Below are positions 51,585-63,272 of a stretch of DNA of 64,000 nucleotides, in pieces. A program made the translations under genes and the position numbers. The stretch is from positions 806,001-870,000 of the forward strand of contig NC_090774.1 of assembly GCF_001761485.1 (NCBI RefSeq). Reading direction: 5' to 3'. The notes beneath the pieces are model-generated. The model made no database searches and was not told the origin of the DNA. It saw only the letters and a program-made list of their open reading frames with translations. The stretch's first letter is position 1; each line of letters opens with the position of its first letter. The stretch is from Yarrowia lipolytica. Lineage: Eukaryota > Ascomycota > Dipodascomycetes > Dipodascales.

Positions 51585-52952
51585 CCGATCCGGGGGCGTT
51601 TCCAATTGCCCGGGACTGTTTAACTTCGGTCGATATCGGCTACTGGTCGGGTATGATAGCGTTTGTTCTTTGTATCTCCAGAACCTACACACCCTGGTTA
51701 GCAACTGTATGTGACCCGAGGGGAATGTGGGGTATGCGTGTGACGTGTTTCGTGAAGTACAATACCATTGTGATGATTTGTTGTTTCCTTGTTTGTATAT
51801 GTGGTGGTAGGCCCTGTTAGTTATGTTGACAATATCGTCTTTTTCCCACTTGTCATAAAGTCGATCTATGGTGCATACTTTTTTTCATATCTTGTTTGCC
51901 AAGGCTTGGCGACTGACTTTCAGACTGTTATCATATCAGGCGAACTCAGACGCAGTAGACTTCGTGGGGTAATATGGAAACGGCATTTTTTGACGCCGGG
52001 CCCCTTGATAGAGTGCGCGTGAGCCAATAACGTGCCTTTGTTGCTGTGTCGAAGGCGTGATCCAAACACAATGCTAAGCATAGTTCAACTTTGATAAGCC
52101 CGGTGGTTTTTGCGAGGTGAGTTTGGGATTTGAGGTGGTCTAAGAACACCGATTTTTTTATTGTAGAGTATATAAATGTGACTGCTTCTATTGGACGTCA
52201 CTTTATTACGTCTTTTACACCTTGCTATCTGCTTCAAATGACGTCTTCGTTGGCTGTTCGTATGCGACCAACTCGAGATGAGGTCAGGTGTGCTTACTCC
52301 CAGCCCTGCAAGCTTATTTCAGCTCTGATCGAGAGACACCAAGACACTGTCACTTGAAGGAAGAATTTGTCAGCAGTTGTGTGTATTCGTACCAGGGGCA
52401 CATCAGTTACGAGTGTGCAAGAATGACGCTGTGAGAAGAAGAGTGTCTCAAGTGTGACGTGCAGGGCAAGATCTCACCATTACAAGTGCGTTCCTGAAAC
52501 ACCGATCCAAAAAAACTGAGATACAATGTTGTATCTATTCGCATACACTTTAAACGTCAGCGTCTTATCTACAGTATATGAACTCTCGCATAATAGACGT
52601 TAATGATCCAAATAAAACAAATGTCTATCATAGTTGAGGTCTGTGACCGGCCATCTAAGAACAGATGGAGGAATTAGCACGCATAAGGTGATACCTAGTA
52701 GTACTAAACTGTAGGAGTTACGGTTCCGACAGCAAGTCGAGATACGACATACAACGTCATCTCTTCTTCAACACTCCAGTCTAACCAACACACCAGGCCC
52801 ACCATCGATTTTACATGTACAGTAGTACATACAGTAGCTCCCTTGTTGGCGGCTAGACAAGTCCTTGTCAAAACGCCTTAAACCCAGACTCCCGAACCCA
52901 GGCAGAAGACATACATCACAAAAAAGATACCACAAGACAAACGCAGTAAAAA

Positions 52953-53039
52953 AGGTCGTACCCGGAATCGAACCGGGGTTACTGGAAATCGAAGTAGGTG
53001 CTTCAGAATCCAAGGTGATAACCGCTACACTATACAACC
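52953..53039 (-). tRNA. tRNA-Gln(CUG) with 15-nt intron
   Basis: Minus-strand cloverleaf: acceptor GGTTGTA/TACGACC, anticodon CTG (53004-53006 on the plus strand reads CAG), T arm CCCGG-TTCGATT-CCGGG. The intron is 52988-53002, after base 37. A T5 terminator follows (52948-52952). Exons are identical to the copy at 28193-28277. Confidence 0.93.
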
Positions 53040-55801
53040 TGGATTTGAGTTTTTGAAAAACGTGGTCTCCACTCTGTTACATCTGCTTAGTAATCCACTG
53101 CATTAGAATAAAAAAAATGCATGTTTTTGCCACGGAAGCCTTTGGGGTGCCTTTATAAATGTATATCTAGGTGTTGGGAGTAGCACGAAGTACTTGATTA
53201 AACACGTATGCAAGTTTTATGTGTCGCTGAGTTATTCAAGAGTTATTGTGATTGATGAAACAGTTCCGCTACAGCACTATGCATAATGCAGGCTTATATA
53301 ATCAATATTTATTGGTCCATCGAACGTCTGAATTAACTGTTGAGCATCCCTGTTCTTCTGAGTGGCTTGTGTCAGTTTCATTTATGTTATGTTGGTATCC
53401 CATGAGTACATACTGTAGTTAGGCTTGAAAGAGTAGAGACACGTTAACTTGGCCAAATACTTTTATCCCATCTTTATGATATAATAAATCCAAGTGTTCC
53501 TTGTCACTTCCCTTATATACATAGTCTTCAGGGGAGTACTGGTGCTGGTACGGTTTCCACCTCGTGTTTTGAAGATCGAGGGTAAAACGAACAAGTAAAA
53601 AGACGTTAGATGTTAATCCGAGGAGACTTGAGATTCGTGCAAGTCTCGCTCGTTATTTCAGATTTTGTTTCTATGGTGGTGGTCTTCTACAAGTAGCCTT
53701 GTGCCTGTCACGCGGCATTTCGGCGATATCCGATTTGAGAATCGTTCAATGAAAAGGAGGCGTGTGTACAGGTATGTGAACTTTTTATTTCAGGCTTTAA
53801 GGGCGCTGTAGAAGTCTGTTCTGATCTAGAGAAGCTGATTGTTGTATCTGGCGGGGTCGCTTCAGTGTCTTGATACACCCGAGACAACGTGAAGTATGTA
53901 CATACAAGTACAAGTAAGAGATTTAAAGGGAGGGGGGGAGTGTATCATACTTGTATTTAAACAAGTACCCTTGTGCTTGCACCAATTGGGTCCTTTTCAG
54001 AGTCGGGTTCAAAATTTTCGCGAACTTGTTCACTTGTGACTCCTTCCAACCTGTCCTGGCGTACTTGTAGTTGTATGAGTATACTCTGCCAATTCCCAGT
54101 GTGCAAGATGGAGGACTAAAACGGTCGCAAGGGACAAAGAAAAGCTTGATAAAGCGACAAAACACAAAGAAGCTATTATTCATCAGATTGAATTCCAACC
54201 CTCAGTGTCCCGGCCTTGAGTCTCGTTTCAGGTGGCCATCGGCCTTCTCCGAAACCTACCTAGGGGTGGGTTCATTGGTGAAATATGAGAGTGGGGTTCG
54301 GTAGGCATGACAGTATATGACCCAACAAAACCTATATACCCAGGTGTTCTCGTTTGACAACAATAAACTGTTCTGAGACCATACTGCTACAAGTACACAC
54401 ATCTAGACTTTCAGTCAATATACATAGAGCCAATATAAGGTTCCCGGTAATCAGATCGCGAGATGAGAACTCAGAGACATCTCAACTGCTGAGGGACCCA
54501 ACAACCCAGTCCACTTGATGGTTTCTACCACAAAAAGATTGACTTGTTCTACCTACAGTACTGTACTGAAATATTGCAGCAACTTGCACCAAATCCGATC
54601 GCGCAGTGCACATTTTGCTGCTGCACCAATTGTCCGAACATACGGCCCGTTGGACTGGCACGCGGACTCAGCAGCTAATGCTTTGGAAAAGCTGAGTGGG
54701 CCGCTGGGCCGCTGTGGAAATGGAAGTTTACCGTACAGGACGATGCAGAATCATGCATCGTGCCACTAGTTTGCCACACTCTTGCGCATGCTGATTGTTG
54801 CGCCTTCCGTTCTCCCCCGTCTGTGATTGGTACGAACCCTGATCTGATCAGAGTTCCGACTTCGGGGTATGAGATGGTGGTAGATGAGGGGATGACGAAT
54901 GAGGAGCGACAACGGAAGTGTGAGCAACAAGATAAACGGGCCCAGCAGAAACCACATATGCATCGCTTCTCAATTATTGCTACAAAAATGCACATTTGAA
55001 ATGCACCCTGTGACCCACCATGTATATGTTTGGTGTAATTAGTCTACATGTTCTGCAACAGAAGTTGCAACGGCCCGTTGGGCTCCGACGGATTAAAAAA
55101 AAGACCCTACAGGTGTTTGCAGGAGTAGCGAATGTGACTGTTGAAGTGGTGTAGTACGAAATGGCTACTGTTGTCGGGTTATCAGCCAAAGACGCCCTGG
55201 CAAACTGCGTCTATCTTCTTACAATCAGCTCTCTTGTCTTCCTTTCCCCTCCTCTATCTCATCTTCTTCCTGCTGCGTCTTTGGAGTGAGATTGTGCGGT
55301 CCGAAGCTCACTGTCCTACGATACAAGGTTGAGGCGCAGGTGGAGATACGACTGAACCAGTATCAGTGTGTGGAATGAGGATGGAACCGGCACGAAATAG
55401 AAGGATCTGGAGGCCATGATTGGATTGTTGATCAGTGGACCTAGTATTTCCCACCAATCCCTGGATACACTTGTAAATACCCACCCACTCACCGCACTTA
55501 CTGTACCACATTAACTCCCGCATTAGCACCCAGTTCAAAAAAAACTAGAATGCATGGATGTGATCTGATCGGAGGAAACAAAATGAGCTGTATTCAGCTA
55601 TAGTTGCAGCTTCAGCTCGCAGTACGAAGTAGCACAGATCGCTTCCGTGTACTGTCATTCTATGGACTCCATTCTCTACCCTCAATGTCCATCTCTCCAC
55701 ACCTCGCATCCACCTATCTCTTCATTTCGTCACCACCGGAAAAGCCGACTTTGGTCTCCTTGACCAGTGTATACAGACAGAGATGGCCCTTGTTACCCAG
55801 A

Positions 55802-56003
55802 GATAAGACTAGGACCAGGAGCTCCCATTGGCTTAACCCTAAATACGGTTTCATTAATTTTTCACACACAAAGGCGCTCCATACCTGCAATCACGGCTTA
55901 TCGCAGAGTCTAATACGTGACACCCGGCCTACGGGCGCCACGGGCTCCTGACCGGCCAACTCAGCTATCATCCATTAGAGTTGCGATGATACGAGTATAT
56001 AGA
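55802..56003 (+). promoter_or_regulatory. DUR1,2 promoter: GATAAG sites and TATA box
   Basis: GATAAG at 55802-55807 and its reverse CTTATC at 55897-55902, then TATATAGA at 55996-56003, 63 bp before the start codon. Paired GATA sites are the usual control of nitrogen-repressed genes in fungi through GATA factors; binding here is inferred. Confidence 0.5.
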
Positions 56004-56065
56004 GACGCGTGGCCGCACCAAGAGGACAACTAAAGTCATACAAACTACACCTAATCAATATCACA

Positions 56066-59000
56066 ATGTGCAAATCAATCGGCTGGACTATTGCCGAATG
56101 GAAGGAGGCACAGACCAACTCGTCTTACGAGGAGGCCCGACATCGACTGTTGGACCTCGTGGCCACCTTCAAGGACTACAAGCATGGTGATCCGGCTTGG
56201 ATCACTGTCGCCTCAACAGAGCATATCAACAAGCAATGGAAGGAGCTTCAGTTGATGAAGAAGAACCCAGAGGTGAGTAAAGAAGATAACGTGCAAAGTG
56301 TGTCAGCAAAGTGAGGCTCAGAATACAATCAACAGGATGATTCGTTGCAAGACTCGATAATCAAATCATGATCTGCTTGAGTGATCTGATCCATCAATTG
56401 GAATTCAGATCAGTTCAGATCAGTTCAGATCAGATCAGGATCATTGAGTTGGTTGGAAGAAACCATGCGAGTACCAATAGCCATTCCCTTTCCAACACGC
56501 CACTCAGTTTACGTTCTTGAACTAACCCAGTCCCTTCCCCTTTACGGAGTTCCTTTCGCTGTAAAGGACAACATTGATGTCATCGACTTTCCCACAACCG
56601 CTGCATGCCCCGCCTATCTCTACATCCCCAAGGAAGACGCTACCATGGTCCGTCTGATCAAAGAGGCTGGAGGTATCGTTGTCGGCAAAACCAACCTCGA
56701 TCAGTTCGCTACTGGTCTGGTCGGAACCCGATCTCCTTACGGAAAGACTCCCAACACCTTCTCCGACAAGCACGTATCTGGAGGTTCGTCTGCTGGCTCT
56801 GCTTCCGTAGTCGCCCGAGGCCTGGTTCCCTTTTCTCTTGGAACAGATACTGCAGGCTCAGGTCGGGTTCCCGCCTCTCTCAACAACCTGGTAGGCCTAA
56901 AGCCAACCGTTGGCGCATTTTCAGCCAAGGGTGTGGTACCCGCCTGCAAGTCGCTTGATTGCGTCTCCATTTTCTCGCTGGTCCTGTCTGACGCTCAGCT
57001 GGTGTTCAACATTGCCGCCCACTTTGACAAGGACGATTGCTACTCGCGACGTTTCCCCCAGCGACCTCTCAAGTCGTTTGGCCCCACTCCAGTATTTGCC
57101 GTCCCCGAAACCCCTCTGTGGTTTGGAGATGAGCTCAACCCTGCTCTCTTCGACGACGCCGTTGAGCGTTTGCGACAACAGGGCGTAAAGGTCGTCAAGA
57201 TTGACTTCACTCCTCTGTTCGACCTCGCCAAGTGCCTCTACGAAGGTCCCTGGGTGGCTGAGCGATACGCTGCCATCAAGGACTTTGTGCAGAACCGAAA
57301 GGAAGACATGGACGAAACTGTGTATGGCATTGTCAAGCAGGCTGAGAACTTCACTGCTGCAGACGCCTTTGCCTACGAGTACAAACGACGAGCCATTGTG
57401 CGAAAGATTGAGGAGATCTTCTCTTCCATTGACGGTCTGATCGTGCCCACATGTCCTCTATTCCCCACCATGGAGTCTGTGGCTAAGGAGCCTGTCACTG
57501 TCAATGCCCACCAGGGTACCTACACCAACTTTGTCAACCTCGCTGATCTCTCTGCTCTAGCTATCCCTGTCGGATTCCGAAAAGACAGTTTCCCCTTTGG
57601 AATCACTCTCATCTCTCAAAAGTTCAACGACTACGCTCTGCTGGACATGGCTCAGAAGTTCCTGCCTGCTTCTCGACCTCTGGGTGCTCTGCCAAAGGAC
57701 AAGTTCACCGCCAAGAAGGGAGATCTTCTTGCCTCTTCTATCGTCGACAACATGCCTCGAACCATCCCTCTGGCTGTTGTAGGAGCCCATCTCACCGGCA
57801 TGCCTCTCAACTGGCAGCTTCAAAAGGTCGAGGCTACTCTTGCCCGACGAACCAAAACTGCCGACTACTACCGACTCTACGCTCTGGCGAATACCGTGCC
57901 TACAAAGCCTGGTCTCCGACGGGTTCTTCCCTCTGACACTACTCTCCGAGGCGAGGCTATTGAGGTTGAAATCTGGGACGTGCCTTACAGAAACTTTGGA
58001 GAGTTCGTATCAATGGTCCCTCATCCTCTTGGTATCGGAACCATTGAGCTTGCCGACGGAAAATGGGTCAAGGGTTTCATTTGCGAGCAGCTGGGATACG
58101 ACGACGCTGAGGACATCACCAAGTTTGGCGGCTGGAGAGCGTACAAGGCTGAGACTACCCAGAACCTGGAGTCCAAGCCTTTCGAGACTGTTCTGGTCGC
58201 CAACCGAGGTGAGATTGCCGTTCGACTCATCAAAACTCTTCGAAAGATGGATATTCGAGCTGTGGCTGTCTTCTCCGAGCCTGATCGGTTCGCTCAACAT
58301 GTTCTTGATGCTGATGACTCTGTGTCTCTGGAAGGTACCACTGCCGCCGAGACTTACTTGTCCATCCCCAAGATTATCGCTGCTTGCAAGAAGACTGGAG
58401 CCCAAGCCATTCTTCCTGGCTACGGTTTCCTGTCTGAGAATGCTGACTTCTCCGACGCCTGTGCCGAGGCTGGTATCGTATTCATTGGCCCCACTGGTGA
58501 CTCCATTCGAAAGCTCGGTCTCAAGCACTCTGCACGAGAGATTGCTCTTGCTTCTGACGTGCCTCTTGTGCCCGGTACAGGCCTGATCGAGACTGTTTCC
58601 GAGGCCTCCGAGGCTGCCGAGAAGCTCGAGTACCCCCTGATGATCAAGAGTACCGCTGGCGGAGGTGGTATTGGTCTTCAGAAGGTCGACAAACCCGAGG
58701 ATCTCAAGCGGGCTTTTGAGACCGTCAAGCACCAAGGTAAGTCTTTCTTTGGAGACGATGGTGTCTTCATGGAGCGATTTGTCGAGAATGCTCGACACGT
58801 GGAGGTTCAGATTCTTGGTGACGGCAAGGGCAACGCTCTCGCTATTGGCGAGCGAGACTGTTCTCTTCAGCGACGAAACCAGAAGGTCGTCGAAGAGACT
58901 CCTGCCCCCAACTTCCCTGCTGAGACTCGAACTCGAATGATGAAGGCGTCCGAAATGCTGGCAAAGAACCTCAACTATCGAGGTGCCGGCACTGTGGAGT

Positions 59001-61786
59001 TCATTTTCGATGAGAAGCGAAACGAGTTCTACTTCCTTGAGGTTAACGCTCGTCTGCAGGTCGAGCATCCCATCACTGAGTCCGTCACTGGACTGGATCT
59101 TGTCGAGTGGATGATTCTCATTGGAGCTGGCAAGGCTCCAGACTTCGAGGCCCAGCGTGCCAAGACCCCCCAGGGTGCTTCTATCGAGGCCCGTCTGTAC
59201 GCCGAGAACCCCGTCAAGGACTTTGTGCCTTCTCCCGGTCAGCTCACCGACGTGCAGTTCCCTAGTGATGCTCGAGTCGACACCTGGGTCAGCCGTGGAA
59301 CCAAGATCTCAGCAGAGTACGATCCCACTCTTGCCAAGATTATTGTTCACGGCTCTGACCGAGCTGACGCCCTGCGAAAGCTCCAGAGAGCTCTGGACGA
59401 GACAGTGGTTGCCGGCGTGACCACCAACCTGGACTACCTTAAGTCCATTGTCGGATCTCAGATGTTTGCCGAGGCCAAGGTATCCACCCGAGTACTGGAC
59501 TCTTACAACTATACTCCCAATGCCATTGAGATCACTTCCCCCGGCTCCTACACCACTATTCAGGATTACCCCGGTCGAACCAAGCTGTGGCATATTGGTG
59601 TTCCTCCTTCTGGACCCATGGATGCCTACGCCTTCCGGGTGGCCAACCAGATTGTGGGCAACCACCCCAAGGCTCCTGCTATCGAAGCTACACTTGTGGG
59701 CCCCTCAATTATGTTCCACAGCGACACTGTGATTGCCATCACCGGTGGATCTGCTGAGGCCACTCTTAATGGTGAGCCCATCGAGTTCTGGAAGCCTGTG
59801 ACTGTCAAGGCTGGCCAGACTCTCGCAACTGGCCGTCTCACTTCTGGCTGCAGATTGTACATTGCGATTCGAAACGGTCTGTCTATTCCAGAGTACCTTG
59901 GTTCTCGATCCACCTTCGCTCTCGGTAACCTTGGAGGCTTCAACGGTCGAACTCTCAAGTTTGGCGATGTCATTTTCATGGGCGAGCCCGAGCTTCCCTC
60001 CTGCTCCATTCCTGCTCCCATCTCCGAGCCTGCTCCTGCCTCTGATGACATGATCCCCAAGTATGGCAACGCCTGGACTGTTGGAGTCACTTGCGGCCCT
60101 CACGGCTCGCCAGACTTTTTTGCTCACGGCTGGATGGATACCTTCTTCGATGCCAAGTGGAAGATCCATTACAACTCCAACCGATTTGGTGTTCGTCTGA
60201 TTGGCCCCAAGCCCGAGTGGGCTCGAAAGGATGGAGGAGAGGCTGGTCTGCATCCTTCCAACCAGCACGACTATGTCTACTCTCTGGGTGCCATCAATTT
60301 CACCGGTGATGAGCCTGTCATTCTGACCTGCGATGGTCCTTCTCTCGGTGGCTTTGTCTGTGCTGCTGTTGTTGTAGAGGCCGAGCTGTGGAAGATTGGC
60401 CAGGTCAAGCCCGGAGACACTGTGCAGTTTGTGCCCATGACTATTGACTCTGCTCGACAGCTCAAGAAGGCCCAGGACAGAACCATTACCAACCTGTGCG
60501 GTTCCCCGTACGAGTCTGTTGATGCTCTTCTCGCTCTGGAGGATTACGAGAACCCCATCATCTACACCGTCCCTGCCTCTACCTCCACTCCTCGAGTCGT
60601 CTACCGACAGGCTGGAGACCGATACATTCTGGTCGAGTACGGTGACAACAACATGGACATTAACCTGTCCTATCGAATCCATCGGCTCATTGAGGAAGCT
60701 CAGCAGTCTATCAAGGGCATTGTCGAAATGTCTCGAGGTGTTCGTTCTGTGCTGATCGAGTTCCATCCTTCTGCCTCTCGATCCACTCTCATGCAGGCTT
60801 TGGTCGACTTTGAGAAGCGACTTCAGTTTGTCGAGACCTGGCAGGTTCCCTCTCGAATTATTCGACTGCCGATGTGCTTTGAGGACTCCAAGACCCTGGA
60901 CGCTGTCAAACGGTACCAGGAGACCATTCGGTCAAAGGCTCCCTGGCTTCCCAACAACGTCGACTTCATTCGAGACGTCAACAAGTTCTCCGACCGATCT
61001 CAGGTCCGAGACATTGTCTACACTGCCCGATTCCTGGTTCTGGGTCTTGGAGACGTGTTCCTTGGTGCTCCTTGCGCGGTACCTCTTGATCCCCGACACA
61101 GACTGCTTGGAACAAAGTACAATCCCTCTCGAACCTACACTCCCAACGGCACTGTCGGAATTGGAGGAATGTACATGTGTATCTACACCATGGAGTCTCC
61201 TGGAGGCTACCAGTTGGTTGGTCGAACTATCCCCATCTGGGACAAGCTGTCTCTCGGCCAGGACCGACCTTGGCTGCTGTCACCCTTCGACCAGATTGAG
61301 TACTACCCCGTCGACGAGGAGGAGCTCAACCACATTACCACCGAGGTGGAGAACGGTCGATATGCTGTGGAGATGGAGCAGTCCGTCTTTGATTATGGCA
61401 AGTATTCTGCCTGGCTCAAGGACAACTCTAAGTCCATTGAGGCTCACATTGCTTCTCAGGCAGAGGGTCTGGACGACTTCGCCAACCTGATCAAGGTCGC
61501 CAACGAGGATCTGGCCTCTGGAAAGACTGGAGCCACCAAGGAGGAGACTCCTCTGTCGGCCTCTGCCGTCCAGGTCTTCTCCGAGGTCACTGGCCGTTTC
61601 TGGAAGGGCCTGGTTGCCGTCGGAGATACTGTTGACAAGGGCCAGGGTATCGTTGTGGTGGAGGCCATGAAGACCGAGATGGTCGTCAACGCCCCTGTTG
61701 CTGGAAAGGTTGTCAAGTTGTACAACACCAATGGAGATATGGTGGATACTGGAGATTGTGTGGCTGTCATCGAGCCCATTGTTTAA
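56066..61786 (+). CDS. DUR1,2: Urea amidolyase (urea carboxylase plus allophanate hydrolase)
   Basis: A spliced gene: exon 1 56066-56272 (69 codons), exon 2 56531-61786, 1820 residues in all (yeast 1835). It turns urea into ammonia and CO2 through allophanate, in the cytosol. The amidase (allophanate hydrolase) half has the Ser-Ser-Lys set: Lys81 in FAVKDN, GGSSAG at 153-158 and TAGSGR near 180. Biotin carboxylase starts near 621 (FETVLVANRGEIAVRL) with the ATP-grasp loop KSTAGGGGIGL. The KipI/KipA-like carboxyltransferase follows, and a biotin carrier domain at the end has EAMKTEM with biotinyl Lys1783. The conserved SLPLYGVPFAVKDN joins exactly at the splice, confirming it. Confidence 0.96.
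56273..56530 (+). other. 258-bp intron in DUR1,2
   Basis: Begins GTGAGT and ends CTAACCCAG, phase 0 after codon 69. Unspliced reading meets a stop by 56314. It contains three tandem copies of TTCAGATCAG (56404-56433). Confidence 0.92.
56404..56438 (+). repeat. Tandem decamer in the DUR1,2 intron
   Basis: TTCAGATCAG three times plus a half unit ATCAG. GATC-rich phrases (TGATCTGATC) also occur just before it and in the promoter near 55560. Confidence 0.9.
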
Positions 61787-61952
61787 TTATTACTTAATGC
61801 ATTATATGTATTTGATTTTGTGACATAGACTGTAGTTGTTAGTATGGTATAGATTTAGAAAGGTGTATCGGTACTGTTGATACTTTACAGTACAAGTAAA
61901 GTACTGTACGAAGTGGATATCGGTAAGTGGCTGCTTCTCGTGGTATCACTCG

Positions 61953-62957
61953 TCATTGGTATCTCATCCCCGCATATCTCCTTTTGGTGGCAATAGCCAC
62001 GTCCTTCCACAAATGGGAAAGCTCATCGGCATCCATATCCCAGGAATCATCAATGCCATCTTCATCAGGTGACAGGAATTCCACAAGACAACCAGCGGCA
62101 AAAGCTCTCATCACGCTATTTCGAGCCTCAAAGCTCTTCTTCCACAAAGAAACTGCCTGGTCGAAATCCTCGGGAGGGTTGGGCTTGAACCACTGGGACG
62201 CAAGATGTACCAGCTCAGGGAGGCAGCACATCTGAGCAAAGACAACGAGCTCACAGGCATCCACAAAAGTCATGTCGAGCTCCTCGCCGTATATATACCG
62301 CACCAACACCTCCAATGTAGACGTGGGAATGTCCACTCGCACCTCGTTGGGCACCGCCTCCATCTTCTTCCATTTGAGCAAGGTCTCAAAGTATGAAGAG
62401 ATACCAATGAGAACAGACGAGTGGATTTTGACGGCATTTCCCTCGTTGCTAATCATGGTAATGTCACCCTCGGATGCATATCTGATTCTTGCAAGGCCTG
62501 TCCGATGCACTTCGGTGAAACTTGGCTTGTGGTCAGCATTGAGCAGATTCAACAGCTTGCTTTTGGACCCCACCTCGAACCGATGGTAAGTGCTCATCTG
62601 CCAGCAGTCGTCGAGGCTGACCAAGTAGTGGTTCAGTTCGTATCCGTTCTCGCTGTCGTTTCTGAACAGAAACGTGTTCTGGTCAAGAGCGACGCATGCC
62701 GGGTGTGCACCATGTTTGACCTTGTAGTTTAAAGGGCAGCTGATGTGTTTGACACCTTCCTTTTCGTTATAGTAAACCAGGTAGGGTTTTCTGAAGCCAT
62801 CGCCCAACTCTTGGCCAAAAATGAAATGGAATGTTCCGACTTTGTCCAGAGTGCACGAGGTGATATGTCTTTCTTTGACTTCCTTGTCAAAATCGACCTT
62901 TGTGCATCCGAGTTGCGCACCCCCGATTCGCCTGATTCGCTTGTATTGGTAGTTCAT
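61953..62957 (-). CDS. BTB/POZ domain protein
   Basis: The 334-residue protein has a BTB domain at about 163-258 (EGDITMISNEGNAVKIHSSV, then LIGISSYFETLLKW, IPTSTLEVLVRYIYGEELDM and CELVVFAQMCCLPEL), a dimerisation and often Cullin-3 adaptor fold. The N-terminal 150 residues are beta-rich and cysteine-containing; their place before a BTB recalls MATH-BTB proteins, but I do not recognise a true MATH motif. ATG at 62957 is used; the frame is open further but only to a TTG. It ends 165 bp past the convergent DUR1,2 stop. Role unknown; a substrate adaptor is a guess from the domain. Confidence 0.8.
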   Translation of the reverse strand: MNYQYKRIRRIGGAQLGCTKVDFDKEVKERHITSCTLDKVGTFHFIFGQELGDGFRKPYLVYYNEKEGVKHISCPLNYKVKHGAHPACVALDQNTFLFRNDSENGYELNHYLVSLDDCWQMSTYHRFEVGSKSKLLNLLNADHKPSFTEVHRTGLARIRYASEGDITMISNEGNAVKIHSSVLIGISSYFETLLKWKKMEAVPNEVRVDIPTSTLEVLVRYIYGEELDMTFVDACELVVFAQMCCLPELVHLASQWFKPNPPEDFDQAVSLWKKSFEARNSVMRAFAAGCLVEFLSPDEDGIDDSWDMDADELSHLWKDVAIATKRRYAGMRYQ

Positions 62958-63272
62958 ATTATGGCAGATGCAGTGTCGTGGATGAAAGGTGGAGTGAAAG
63001 AATGCACCAACAAACAATGTGGAACAAGTAAACTATTGGTAGAGGTATGTCACGGTATTTAACTAAAATTGGCAACACATGCATCATGTTGCCATGTGAC
63101 ACCAAATGAGGCGAGAGCAGTAAAATGTCTCTAAACAATTTGAACACACACTACTTGTAGCTAGCTACTACAAGTATGTATTGTATCTACACTACAGTAT
63201 TGTCCTCTACGCCAAATGGGAATTCAAAAATCTTTTCATTTACACGCCCAATGATGCAATCAGTCTGACCTT
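62958..63272. other. Intergenic, lyase gene to BTB gene
   Basis: No gene seen. A GTAC/TAGCTA palindromic stretch at 63150-63185 (CTTGTAGCTAGCTACTACAAG). Confidence 0.6.

Larger units (their letters stand above)
51531..56065. other. Gene-poor region (4.5 kb) between permease and DUR1,2
   Basis: The longest stretch without a protein gene in the window. Only the tRNA-Gln gene, promoter sites and GTAC words (52810-52840, 53890-53915) are recognised. Short frames at 52130-52357, 53923-54304, 54515-54999 and 55604-55951 lack family features. No transposon ends could be identified by eye. Confidence 0.5.

Noticed and set aside
55920-55985. A-box-like GCTGAGTTGG on the minus strand near the DUR1,2 promoter
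   Set aside because: No B box or cloverleaf follows; not a tRNA.
51531-56065. Possible transposon or solo repeat in the 4.5 kb gap
   Set aside because: No coding remnant, terminal repeat pair or target duplication could be seen by eye.
58010-60766. Two frames of about 350 codons antisense to DUR1,2 (58010-59068 and 59705-60766)
   Set aside because: Both lie inside exon 2 of a clear urea amidolyase and have no recognisable family; codon-bias shadows.
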